Shown in pieces: positions 54,156-64,000 of a stretch of DNA of 64,000 nt (its first letter is position 1; every line of letters starts with the position of its first letter). Under the pieces are notes generated by a model that was not told where the DNA came from, did no database searches, and was given only the letters and a program-made list of their open reading frames with translations. Origin of the DNA: Henricia sp. BOLD:AAB3569 (Eukaryota; Echinodermata; Asteroidea; Spinulosida; Echinasteridae); the NCBI GenBank assembly GCA_037783545.1, contig JBBELK010000015.1:310001-374000 (forward strand), read 5' to 3'. The translations under genes and the position numbers were made by a program.

Positions 54156-55981
54156 AAATAATTAAAATATATTGAAATAATAAAATTGTAATGAAAATAT
54201 CCACAACAAATTTTAAGCAGTATATGATATTATGGTCATTATGATATTATGTATGCGGATCAATCTGCATCAATAGTGTACACAAAATCAATAATAAAAT
54301 ATATAAATTCAAATTTACACCTATACATATACCTTAGGCTAAAATTAAAACTCCAATTTAAGTCATTCCATCTATATTTTATAAAACATCTTCCTAAAAA
54401 GCCACAACTTTAAGCACCTTACATGTACTCCTAAATTGTGTGATACTGTGATCCTATTTTGTATGAAAAAAGATTCCAATCAATGATAATAATTCCTATC
54501 TAGCATTTTTAAATGTTTTTTTACAAAAACAAATCTGATCCATGCCAGTAGATTTCAAGAACAGTATTAAAAAAAGTTTAACATCAAAAGGTGTCAATTA
54601 CTTTTAAAAGTTTCTGTAAACGTTAACAGGGACAATAAACAGTAATGAGTAATCAGTGCCCATTTTCTACAACGTGGAAGAATTCAGAGGCATAAGAAGC
54701 AGAGCTGCCAACCGTCCCGGAATTTGCAGCGGATTCTTCAGAAAATGACTAATTTTGTGAGTCCTGACATGGATAAAAACCCTCCTGGATTGTCAATTAA
54801 CAACTTTTGGGATTTTTAGATGCGTTTGCAGTCACGGATTGAACCTGTTTTCCCAGATGTATTCCCCAAAATCCGGGAGAGTTGGCAGCAAAATTCAGTT
54901 GACCAGCCGAATTTAGTACACATTTAACGTAAAGATGACTTAACAACTTTTAGTATACATGTACATGTAATTGATTTATACCTTTTATATTAAACATACG
55001 TGTAGGCCTATTGCCCAGTCATTCATGTGGACAACACAATCTAGGTTTTGGTTGTGGAATGTAAATTTCTTGCTAATTTTTGGTTTATTTTTGGCCAGTT
55101 CGCTGTGATGTCCAACAAAAATTGTTTTTGATATTTTTTGTATTGGTGTGTTGTGTCTTTATGTTAATTAAACAAGAAATGTTAATATGTTTATTAATAT
55201 TATACAATAAAATATATTATATGCCATTTGTGGACATTTCAATTAAGTAAAGAATTGTTGCATTTTCTGTGTAGATTTTTAAGGGCTTCCTATCAATCCA
55301 ATCAAACTTCAAATCTTTTAAAGTGTTGAGTAATATAAACTTATAAACTTATATTTATGTCATTTTGTAACCATTTAAATTGCATATATTTTTGTACACA
55401 ACAATCAGAGGAAACAAAATATTAATGGTATTTTTATTTTCACGAAAGTGGGTTCTCTTATAATGGCAGCTTTAGTGCATACAAGTAGTGAAAATACATT
55501 GCAGTAATGCACCCGTCAATTGCATTCAGTTAGTGCACAAGATGAACCATGTACATGGTCATGCAGCGCCCTCTATTGTCGCGCTTACACACAGAGCACT
55601 CGCGCTGTGATTTTGTCCATTACTCTCTGCAATAATTTTATCATTTAAATATCTCAGAAATGCAACATTTCCGACAGAAGTGCAACATTTCCGACAGAGG
55701 TGCAAGTGGGAAGTATATCTTAGAACTGGATTATCTGTTGATTCCAGGAGGTTATTTCCTTAAAATCCTTGTTCAACCTATAAAACGAACAAAATACCTT
55801 AATGGAAAACCCAAAATTTAGGCATGAAAAATGTTAAGGGTTTCGAAAACATTTAGAACATTTTCACTGAGGTCTCATAGGCCTATGTTTTGTATGCAAG
55901 GTCTGAAGCAATGGTCAACTACCAACATTTTGGAGGGCCAAAGCATTCACTTAGACTAGAGTTACATAGCCTTTAATAGCT

Positions 55982-56687
55982 AGGCCTTAGCTAAGATAAT
56001 CTCAGCTCTTTTTTTATTATTTTTCATTGGGATGTGGTCTTTTCACCAGTAGAGCTGAGAAAATTTAAGAACATGAACACGCTATCACAAAACAAATGTG
56101 TCATTTTCTCACCGTGACACACTAATTCCCCCTAAAACTCACCCAAACCTTGTCAGGCATAACCACTACGCAGGTCCTTGGGGGAAAAAACCAGCCACGA
56201 TGATTATTTTGCCAACAATTCCAGCAAAACAAACCGGTATGCTCACAGCCTAGCCGTTGTCTGGTTGTCATGTTGTGTTCAAAAAGTCTATCTGCCTAGT
56301 CTGTGTACAAAGGAATACCAATGCGCATTGGTTACCAGACGTTTAGGTCAAGTCTGGTAACCAATGCGCATTGGTATTCCTTTGTACACAAACTTTTTGA
56401 ACACAACATGACAACGGCTAGGCTGTGAGCATAACGGTTTGTTTTGCTGGAATTGTTGGCAAAATAATCATCGTGGCTGGTTATTTCTCTCAAGGACCTG
56501 CGTAGTGGTTATGCCTGACAAGGTTTGGGTGAGTTTTAGGGGGAATTAGTGTGTCACGGTGAGAAAATGACACATTTGTTTTGTGATAGCGTGTTCATGT
56601 TCTTAAATTTTCTCAGCTCTACTGGTGAAAAGACCACATCCCAATGAAAAATAATACAGCAAGAGCTGAGATTATCTTAACTAGGCC
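55982..56687. repeat. 706-bp near-perfect palindrome
   Basis: Arms of about 350 bp: AAGATAATCTCAGCTCTT... and its complement AAGAGCTGAGATTATCTTAA. The centre lies near 56345 (GGTTACCAGAC..GTCTGGTAACC). The main asymmetry is a 17-base extra TCTATCTGCCTAGTCTG in the left arm. No coding capacity; probably a recent fold-back transposon or an inverted duplication. Confidence 0.93.
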
Positions 56688-56736
56688 AGTTATACATTTT
56701 CAAGTTTGTAAATTACAATACAGGGTCTCTGGTGGT

Positions 56737-57106
56737 AATTATTATTATTATTATTATTATTTCTTTCTGGTATTCATACCAAGGATTCCTCAATAGTGCT
56801 CATTGCACTGTCACTCGCAAGCGTGAGGAAACCCATTAAGAATTAGAATTAGAAATGGCCAGAGACACCGGGGATGATCCCCCTTGCTCTTCACGAAAGA
56901 ATGCTCTGGGATCTTTAGAGTGCGTTTCCATTACCTAACACACTGGACCAACGGCTTTACATCCCTTCCGAAGGATGGAGCAAGTGTGGTTGAGTGCCTT
57001 GCCCAAGGGCACAGGTACCGTAGCCGTGGGGAGGTTCGAACCTGCAACCCCAAGTTTTCACCTATGATTGCGAGTCAATGACCTAGACCGCTCGGCCACG
57101 GTATTT
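56737..57106 (-). mobile_element. Class-II tRNA-derived SINE, full length, minus strand
   Basis: The minus strand starts TACCGTGGCCGAGCGGTCTA, then GTGAAAACTTGGGGTTGCAG and GTTCGAACC (B box), body TGTGCCCTTGGGCAAGGCACT, and ends GAGGAATCCTTGGTATGAAT with an AAT tail. The best preserved copy here; the head looks like a Leu/Ser-type tRNA. Confidence 0.93.
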
Positions 57107-57775
57107 AAATGAATTCTTCTTTATCCGGACATGACAATTTGTTTTCTTGTTCAACAAAATCCAACTCCTAGTGCAGGTTTTAAAGTAAAATCTTACCAAT
57201 TTTTGCTAACTCGCCCAGGGCAGGGTAAACCATTTTCAACTCCACTTGTTATGTGTGCGATATATGTGGCTTGCACCATGGAGGTAGCTACCTCCATGCT
57301 TGCACTTCGCTGAGTGATTATTATGAGCCGCGGTTGTGTTCGAGTCCTGTTCACACCTGAACACCCAACAAACCTCTGGCATTTCTTTGAGCTTTGTTTA
57401 GGTGACTAAAGTTGTTAATTTCAAGTTGGAAAAGACTAACGAAACATTCCAAGAAAGTATTAAGAAATATTTTAAAGCGCGATGCGAAACGTGTGTGTGT
57501 GTCTCACTGCACTGTATATAGGGCGCCCTCTAACCAGATTTTTGTGAATTTTGAAAGAACGGCAACGAGAGCACGTGTGGCACGTGGTACCAGATACATG
57601 TCTCTAGCTAGCTCTGGTGGCCCAGAGACATGCGGATTTTGCCTTTCTGACTGTTCGTTTCCTTCTTTATTTTATACCTCAACTAATTCCCACATACGCA
57701 ATTGTAGCTTTAAATGTGCCCCTGAGAATGTGCCGTTCGTGGGAAGTAGCCTAACCCAAGTGCAATACTATACCG

Positions 57776-57919
57776 CGGGCGGTCTGTTCTTGACACCGGT
57801 TAACCCGTTTAGGTCGCGCGCCCGAACGACACCGGATCGGAACACAACCCGAGAACACTGCACACAACCTATCCACGAAAACCCGTGTCAAGAACAGTCC
57901 ACCTGAACTCGACCCCAAA
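57776..57919. mobile_element. MITE with GTCTGTTCTTGACAC ends, copy 1
   Basis: GGTCTGTTCTTGACACC left and GTGTCAAGAACAGTCC..TCGACC right. A related copy at 61286-61416 shares the GGTCGAGTTCAGGTGG outer part. Confidence 0.7.
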
Positions 57920-58037
57920 ACACAGTTTTCACGCTTGAAAGCAGCCTAAAAGGTCACCAGGAAAATGGTTCATTTACCTGGAAGTTTGTCCAACTTGCCA
58001 GAAGCTTGTGAGTGCATTCACGGATGGATTCATAAAA

Positions 58038-58180
58038 GCGCGCCTCCCACTGTGCGATTTCATTTGTGCCACGAAATTCCTACGATTGGGTATACGAATG
58101 GGTACGATTGTGTGTAGAGTCTACAGACAGTCTCTGGTAATCGTACCAATTCGTAGCAAAAATCGCACAGTGGGAAGCCC
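58038..58180. mobile_element. Fold-back element downstream of stomatin
   Basis: CTCCCACTGTGCGATTT and AAATCGCACAGTGGGAA are inverted; inner TACGATTGGGTATACGAATG partly pairs with CGTACCAATTCGTA. Contains GTGCCACGAAATTCC, also found in the TTAA MITE family. Confidence 0.65.
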
Positions 58181-58368
58181 GTTTTACGTCGTGATTGCAA
58201 AACTGATGTCTTTTTTTTAATGAACAATTAGAACTCCCTTCATAATTCAAGATACGACTACATTTTTTTAAAAGCTGAAAATAGTTTAACCAATACCCTA
58301 CCCGTCTCTCCACCCTCTGGTATTTAGTCGTATAGTTAACAAACAATTGGGATAAACCATTTTGCGGC

Positions 58369-58560
58369 TCAATTCTTATTCATAAAACCGGTAAAAATAT
58401 CAATAGGCAGCGGGAAGACGATGGTAGAGTTCTTCTCGGCTGAGATAGTGTGGAGGGTTTGTAGGTAACGAAGCTGGAGTGCGCTAGGGGACTCCGCGAT
58501 GATGTCAGCTGCCTCCTTCAAGGCACGAGATGCGTTCTGCTCACCCTCAGCAGCAATCAC
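58369..58560 (-). CDS. Stomatin exon 6 with stop
   Basis: 192 bp, acceptor TTGGTAACAG. Encodes [48 protein letters not shown] and ends GFMNKN then stop. Confidence 0.95.
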   Translation of the reverse strand: MIAAEGEQNASRALKEAADIIAESPSALQLRYLQTLHTISAEKNSTIVFPLPIDIFTGFMNKN

Positions 58561-61500
58561 CTGTTACCAAACACATGGAATTTTACTAGTTTTGAATTTT
58601 TTAAATAATGAAATTGCGGAGTATATAAAATATCAGGAGTGTTGTGATATTTGAATCTTTCTGCGGTCAAGGGGTGCGTTTGGCGATCGAGATATACGTG
58701 TACAGTTATATCTTCCTACATGTGCTTCTCTCAAACTGTGACTGCCGAAATACATGTCGTACAGTCTGGGTCGAGTTGTCGCGACCAGAAATCAACGGTG
58801 GATTTAGCCCCATTAAAATATGAAAAACTGTAATGTGTACAATTAAACGCATTTTAGAAAAGATCACCTCATTCGCCAATTGCACCTCTTGACTGCCGAA
58901 AGACCGCACATACCTTAGCTCGAGCCTCCCTGGACGCCTCAGCTTCAGCAGCCATAGCACGCTGCATCTCGACTGGCAGACGCACGTCCTTCCTGTAAGA
59001 TCACGAAATACACAAGAATAAGTCTTTTTATTACAGTGGCGTCGACAAGCCCCACCCTCAAAATAAAACTTGACGTGCGCACAATATGTGTCACCTGCTT
59101 TACGTGTCCCCGCCCCCTAGCCTTCCAATATGCTGTACCATTTCCACAATGTCTCAAAATCTTAATCAACCATTTCACAGGTAAAACCTTATTCAAATGG
59201 AAGATTGAGGAGATTCCAACTATCTAATGCAATGAATCGTCCGAGATATCTTTTGTGATAAATTTAGATGGATTTATAAAAATGCGTGTGCACACGTATA
59301 TATATATATTTACAATGGCGCCCTCATGTGAACGAAACCAGGGGCCTGACTACCGTGGTTTTATGACTCCGTTTTCCGTGAAGTATAGCCAGGGTACCAG
59401 CCTAAATAGGACAGTGGCATCGCACAATTTCTTGAAAGCATAGACAGTTTTCCATTGTTATCTTGGAACGTAGATGAAGTACTGAGTTTAATCACACGTG
59501 GGAATAAAGTCGTTTGTAACAGTTTTCCAATCATGTAGGCCTAATCAATCTATTGACCCCTTTCGAACACGTGCGAATACACCATTTTGGGAGTCAAATA
59601 ATGCTGAGTCATTGTGGAAGCGATGTGCGTGCGCGTTGTGTGTGTCTCTGGTGGGCGTAACGCAGTTTAATTCACCAATGGGCGCCTTAGTATAGCGCGT
59701 TACGCGTGCTATAGACACACACAACGCGCACGCACATTGCTTCCACAATGACGCGGCATCATTTGACTCCCAAAATGACGTCATTGGCACGAGCTCAATA
59801 AGCTTACATCTCAACTCGTTCCACCTTGACGCCCCACGGATCGGTAGCTTCGTCCAGCAGCGATTTCATGGTGCAACTTATCTCTTCCCGGTGACTCAAC
59901 ATCTCAGACAGGGTCTTGGTGCCTAGGACATTGCGCAGTGTGGTGGCTGCTAACAGTTCTGTGGAGCGTTTGTATAACTCTACTTTTAAGATCGCCAAAG
60001 TGGGGTTGTGGACGCGGATGTATATTACGGCATCCACAGTGACCGTCACACTGTCTTTTGACAGGACCTGAGAAGAGAAAAAACGGACAACCACAAATTG
60101 TAGGTTTGGGCGGTGGAGATAATGTATAGGGATTATTTTCCTGCCTTTCACCTCTGGCGTCCTGGGTTTGATTGTACAGTGCGTGTGTATGTGGGTTGGG
60201 TTTGCAGTCCCTATACTCGACCGCATGCATGGGTTTACCCCCAAGAGATTTCCCAGGGGTTTTTCCTTCCACCTCTAAAACTGCATTAGCTTTTTTCTCC
60301 TTCTTCGTCATCTCAAGTTCGACAGGATGATAATAACTTAAGTAAATTTAAAACTAATATCATATTAAGTAGATGGTATGGGCTAGCTCGGTTCCCGAAG
60401 ATGCCTTACAATTAATTACAACAACTTAAAAGCACAGGCTCGTCAATGCGCGCGTGAGGCCAAATTCGTGCCACGAAATACGCAGCTCTATGCCTTTGCT
60501 ATGGAGCTGCGTATTTCGTGGCACGAATTTGGCCTCACGCGCGCATTGACGAGCCTCTGCCTTTAACAACGATCGTCTGATCTCCCCAATGTCTCTGGTT
60601 GAATACCTCTTGAGGTGGTACATTGAAGGAAAAGGTTCTAAGGTCCACAACACGGACTTCGTCAATACAGGGAACGATGAAGAACAACCCCGGTCCTTTG
60701 GGACCTCCCTGCACCAGGCGACCAACCCGAAAAATAATGGCTCTCTCATACTCGGCAATTGTCTGAAATGAAATTTTGCAACAAAATATAAATTCTGGTG
60801 AAATCACTTGGATAAAATTTGGCACAAATCGGGCATGATAATTCAGAACGCAATTTCAAGAAGCTTGGCAAGTTATGAAACGTGACGAGTTTATTTACGA
60901 ATGTGACCACTATATAGACCGTATCGAATAGCCGCCATTTCGTGGGGCAGTTTCTTTGTTCCTTGAGGACATGCATGGTTGCACATATTGTGCTTCTACT
61001 GTTAAACGGTTTAAGTAACAAAAGGTGCTCCACGAAATGGCGGCTACTCGATACGGTCTATAGACAGCCGAAGTGTGACGTGTTGCCATGGTATTTGGCT
61101 CTAAACGTATGGCCGTCGGAAATTTCGAAAGAGTACCATTGCAAAAGCACATGGACACGGTGATTTGTAGTGTACAGCCATTGCCTATAGGCAACTAACA
61201 AAAGATGACGTACTCGCTTCGGCAGTCTATAGTCGACGACTGATAACGTAATTGATTCTCAAGTCTTCAACAAATCAAAACATAAGGTCGAGTTCAGGTG
61301 GCCGTGGTCTGTTCTTGACACGCGAACAATGTTCTCACGCCCAACCGATGGGAGGATCACACACCACCTATCGAGAGCAACTTTCCCGTGTAAAGAACAG
61401 ACCGACCGAACTCGACATTTTTATTGCTGGCTCAAATGGCACGTTGTAATTGAAATAAGAGAAGTGGTTGATGTTAGACTTACCTTAAAGCAGAACCAAA

Positions 61501-62220
61501 TGGTAAGCGGAAAGGTGAATATTATCACGATAATCGAAACGAACCACAGAACGTACGATCCACATGACATTCCCACTGTTGTGTCCGTAGAGAAGGATTA
61601 ATAAAAAAAATTATTATAAGAATTATTATAAGAATGGCATTGCGTGCGGTCTATAAGTCAAACTCAAGATTGTGGGTTCAAGACCTGTATCGTTCATGGT
61701 GCTAGTGTCCTTGGGCAAGGTACTTTGCCATGAATTACCTCTCTCTGGATAACTGTGAAGGTAGCAAATTAAGGTATTGTGTATATTGTTTATCCCATGA
61801 GCGTCTAAATGGACGCCGTGGCGCTTTATACTCAGCAGGGAGCAGAGATTTGAGGAATATTATTGAGCCCAATGATCAGGGGTAATAACAGCGCCTTGAG
61901 TACCTTGTGTGGTGGACATGTACACTATAAAACGACATTATTACAACCATTACATGCATTTTGAGATTACATATGCTTCTATAGCGGCTAACGCTTGCAT
62001 GAAAATAGCATAACCCTTTCCAAAACTATCCCATTTTATTGCAAAATGTCTTCCTTGTTAAAACCAATGCATGTACACATGTAGGCCTATACAAACCATT
62101 TCCTTCCTGTGCGTCCAACTGGTAACGCGCCTGGCTGCCGTTTGTAGCCCTCGGAAACTGCTTCATATTTCGCTGATGGTCTACGAGCGGGACATGGTCT
62201 ACGGTGTTACTAGCAGCCAT
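58369..62220 (-). CDS. Stomatin (band 7 / SPFH) membrane scaffold protein, complete, 300 aa
   Basis: Six minus-strand exons: 62097-62220, 61484-61575, 60607-60762, 59808-60067, 58914-58992, 58369-58560 (903 bp, phases consistent). Stomatins are oligomeric inner-leaflet proteins in cholesterol-rich membrane that regulate ion channels. The protein has a polar N-terminus and one hairpin membrane segment (residues 49-71, [20 protein letters not shown]) with the conserved proline at 64 and flanking cysteines 46 and 70 (likely palmitoylated, by analogy). The PHB domain (about 73-230) has [47 protein letters not shown] and VKVERVE; the C-terminal helix is [16 protein letters not shown] and the end is [17 protein letters not shown]. 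Length is close to vertebrate stomatin (288 aa). It could be an orthologue of STOM or of a STOML3/MEC-2-type paralogue. Convergent with Fringe. Confidence 0.95.
58914..58992 (-). CDS. Stomatin exon 5
   Basis: 79 bp, acceptor ATCTTACAG, donor AAG|GTATGT. Encodes [20 protein letters not shown] and REARAK, part of the coiled oligomerisation helix. Confidence 0.94.
59570..59792. mobile_element. Fold-back element in stomatin intron 4
   Basis: CATTTTGGGAGTCAAATAAT and ATCATTTGACTCCCAAAATG are inverted; inner GTGCGTGCGCGTTGTGTGTG pairs with CACACACAACGCGCACGCAC. Ends 16 bases before the exon 4 donor side at 59808. Confidence 0.85.
59808..60067 (-). CDS. Stomatin exon 4: core of PHB domain
   Basis: 260 bp, acceptor CTCTTCTCAG, donor AT|GTAAGC. 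Encodes [20 protein letters not shown], then [20 protein letters not shown] and GVKVERVE. Confidence 0.95.
60105..60290 (+). mobile_element. SINE fragment, second family, in stomatin intron 3
   Basis: CCTGCCTTTCACCTCTGGCG, GGGTTTGATTG, GGTTGGGTTTGCAGTCCCTA and TTCCACCTCTAAAACTG match the copy at 47138-47407. Open frames over it are not genes. Confidence 0.7.
60426..60567. mobile_element. TTAA-flanked MITE (AGGCTCGTCA family), copy 3
   Basis: TTAAAAGCACAGGCTCGTCA left and TGACGAGCCTCTGCCTTTAA right. The arms GGCCAAATTCGTGCCACGAA and TTCGTGGCACGAATTTGGCC are perfect, making this the least decayed copy. It ends about 40 bases from the exon 3 donor. Confidence 0.92.
60607..60762 (-). CDS. Stomatin exon 3: start of PHB domain
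   Basis: 156 bp, acceptor ATTTCATTTCAG, donor GAG|GTATTC. Encodes [32 protein letters not shown] and ends NVPPQE. Confidence 0.95.
60913..61062. mobile_element. Fold-back MITE, CTATAGACC-type family, copy 3
   Basis: TATAGACCGTATCGAATAGC and its complement at the other end (GATACGGTCTATA). The interior is nearly identical to the copy at 354-504. Confidence 0.92.
61286..61416. mobile_element. MITE with GTCTGTTCTTGACAC ends, copy 2
   Basis: GGTCGAGTTCAGGTGGCCGT with GGTCTGTTCTTGACACG on the left; CGTGTAAAGAACAGACCG and ACCGAACTCGAC on the right. Lies just downstream of stomatin exon 2 in transcript order. Confidence 0.8.
61484..61575 (-). CDS. Stomatin exon 2: membrane hairpin
   Basis: 92 bp, acceptor CGGACACAACAG, donor GTAAGT. 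Encodes [20 protein letters not shown] and [10 protein letters not shown]. Confidence 0.93.
61636..61950 (+). mobile_element. tRNA-derived SINE in stomatin intron 1
   Basis: ATTGTGGGTTCAAGACC (B-box-like) followed by AGTGTCCTTGGGCAAGGTACT and a 3' part with CAGCGCCTTGAGTACCTTG. A shared body word links it to the other SINEs. Confidence 0.6.
62097..62220 (-). CDS. Stomatin exon 1 with ATG
   Basis: ATG at 62218-62220; 41 codons plus 1 nt. Donor ATG|GTTTGT is weak but is the one that gives the phase needed by exon 2. Encodes [18 protein letters not shown] and a polar stretch. A shorter protein starting at the ATG in exon 2 is an alternative. Confidence 0.7.
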
Positions 62221-62486
62221 CTAAGCTGAAAACAGGCAACACACACTGACACACATTCCAAGGAACGTTAATTTAATCTTTTAGCTATACAGACTAGCCT
62301 ACAGCTGGACCCCCTTTTACGAGTCGAATGTGAAAGACTGCATGACGAGTCAATATAAATTACATAGATTTATTTGACGCACGTGATGTTTGTATCAACT
62401 GATTTCATCATGGCGGTCAAAGTTTGACTGGCATCATGAACTATTTTTATCCGCCGCAAATTAAACTGCTGTTACAAAACTGTGTA

Positions 62487-62842
62487 TAGGCTATTATTAT
62501 TATTATTATATATTAATTTCTAGTATAAATAGGCCTACCAAGGATTCCTCAAAAGTGCCCATTGCACTGTCACTCGCAAGCGTGAGGAAACCCGTGAAGA
62601 ATTACAAATGGCCAGAGACACCGCGGAATCCCCTTGCTCTTCACGAAAGAATGCTCTGTGATCTTAGTTGTGCGTACCGTTACCTAACACACTGGACCTG
62701 GACCAACGGCTTTACATCCCTTCAGAAGGATGTAGCAAATGCTCAAGGGCACAGGTACCGCAGCCGGGGAGGTTCGAACCCGCAACCCCAAGTTTTCACC
62801 TATGATTGCGAGTCAATGACCCAAACCACTCGGCCACGGTAC
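62487..62842 (-). mobile_element. Class-II tRNA-derived SINE, minus strand
   Basis: Same family as 56737-57106; the minus strand starts GTACCGTGGCCGAGTGGTTT and ends GAGGAATCCTTGG, with an inserted or diverged tail before the ATT repeats. Lies 270 bp upstream of the stomatin ATG. Confidence 0.9.
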
Positions 62843-62923
62843 CCCATCTGAAACGGGCGTAGAATTTTAAAGACATTTTCGAGGAAGTCTTTATTCAAAA
62901 CCCTAAATTCCTTAAAAATAACC

Positions 62924-62966
62924 AACCCTTACCCTTACCCTAAACCCTAGCCCTAACCCTAACCTA
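62924..62966. repeat. Short telomere-like (CCCTAA) tract
   Basis: About seven CCCTTA/CCCTAA/CCCTAG units, partly degenerate. TTAGGG is the usual deuterostome telomere repeat. The region 62967-64000 otherwise shows only CAAGT-rich sequence (63070-63130) and a small hairpin (63414-63442, AGAATATATTGC arms). Confidence 0.8.
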
Positions 62967-64000
62967 TAGTCTCCTCTCAAGATGCTAAAAAGGTTAAAAC
63001 CACTCGTTTACCCCCAGCTACGGTGTACAAAAAAAAAACGCTAGCTGGCACTGCAGGTTGTAAGGAGTCCCAAGTCAAGTCAAGTATGTTGGTCAAGTCG
63101 GTTCAAGTCAAGTAGTATTTGTTCAAGCTAATTTCAAAATGTCTAAAACCTGAATCTTGCATTCGTTTAGGGTATTGTTGTTGTTGTTCTGGCCAACAAT
63201 GCTCTGTGTTAAAAGAAAGCTTTAGTTCTGAAAAACAATTTGGTCCCCAAAATGACAAAAAATGCATACAAGTTTAATTTCATTTTTGGCAGACCCAAGT
63301 CAAAAATGTCAGGTCAGTGAAAGTCGGGACTCGAGTCCGAGTCATTACATTAACCCTGGCTGGCATATTCCTTAGCCCACCTCATTTTCTTGCACAACAA
63401 CATGTTTGTAACAGAATATATTGCCATTAGCAATATATTCTGCATGCACGCCGACGTAATGGAAAATCACTGAGGAACCTTGAGGTGGAAAAATCATGAA
63501 ACTTTGGACTTAGTTTTACAAAAGGTTATCATGGAAAAATCAAGTTTCGTTTCCACATAACATTGGTATGATAACAAACACTCCCAATCTCCATATCAAA
63601 TGTTCAAATAATGTATTAATTCCCATATATTTTTTAACACAAACATATTTTAAGAAATCGACCGACCTTTTTTAAAAGTTGACTATAATTAGGCCTATAT
63701 AAAGTTAAATTACAAGGGCCAAAAGTAAAAACAACAATGGAACACGAGTTACAGATCCCTGGATACGTTTAACTAGAAATGAATAAGTTGAAATCTACAG
63801 AAATTAGATTTGGATCATTTTAATAACCCCGTTTAATTCAAAGCAAAATCAATTCCATTTAGTAATAGTACACTGAACAAAATTATAAACGCCCCATGTG
63901 ACACTTATGGTTGTGGGTTGAATCACTGCATCACTGAGCAATTGCTCACTGGCAAAGATGGACGCAAATGTTGTTTACAAATCAAGACAAATAACCATTT

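Noticed and set aside
59804-60311. Minus-strand open frames of 135-146 codons
   Set aside because: One merely extends stomatin exon 4 into its upstream intron, which is SINE sequence; the other is a different frame of the same stretch.

Overview
This is animal nuclear DNA: split genes with GT-AG introns, TATA/polyA-type signals, tRNA-derived SINEs, fragments of CR1/L2-like LINEs, and many fold-back (MITE-like) elements. Three recognisable genes use metazoan families (polycystin, Fringe, stomatin). The AT-rich non-coding DNA, the frequent AGGCCTA and TACATGTA words and the TTATTATT SINE/LINE tails suggest a marine deuterostome invertebrate, most likely an echinoderm; that is an inference, not a proven identification.

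Layout. (1) 75-9062, plus strand: the last eight exons seen of a polycystin-1-family channel gene, ending at TAA 9060-9062. (2) About 9071-23450: a 14.4 kb satellite array of roughly 320 bp monomers that begins about ten bases after the polycystin stop codon and has a layered higher-order structure. (3) 23450-28300: intergenic DNA filled with fold-back elements, one nested in another. (4) 28458-53872, plus strand: a complete ten-exon Fringe-type glycosyltransferase gene (433 aa) that I reassembled exon by exon with matching intron phases. Its 17.5 kb first intron holds SINEs, a LINE fragment, several MITE families, and a 414 bp tandem repeat carrying perfect DR1 and CRE motifs. (5) 53873-58368: intergenic, with a 706 bp near-perfect palindrome and a tRNA-derived SINE. 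(6) 58369-62220, minus strand: a complete six-exon stomatin/band-7 gene (300 aa), convergent with Fringe. (7) 62221-64000: upstream DNA with a SINE and a short degenerate telomere-like tract.

The three genes have no obvious shared pathway: a sensory/mechanical-type cation channel subunit, a Golgi enzyme that modifies Notch EGF repeats, and a membrane scaffold that regulates channels. Stomatins and polycystins are both associated with channel function, but nothing in the sequence links them here.

The most unusual signals are the satellite fused to the polycystin 3' end, with a history readable from exact block-length arithmetic, and the Fringe-intron repeat that multiplies nuclear-receptor and CREB-type motifs. 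Several transposon insertions can be proved inside the window because related empty sites are also present.
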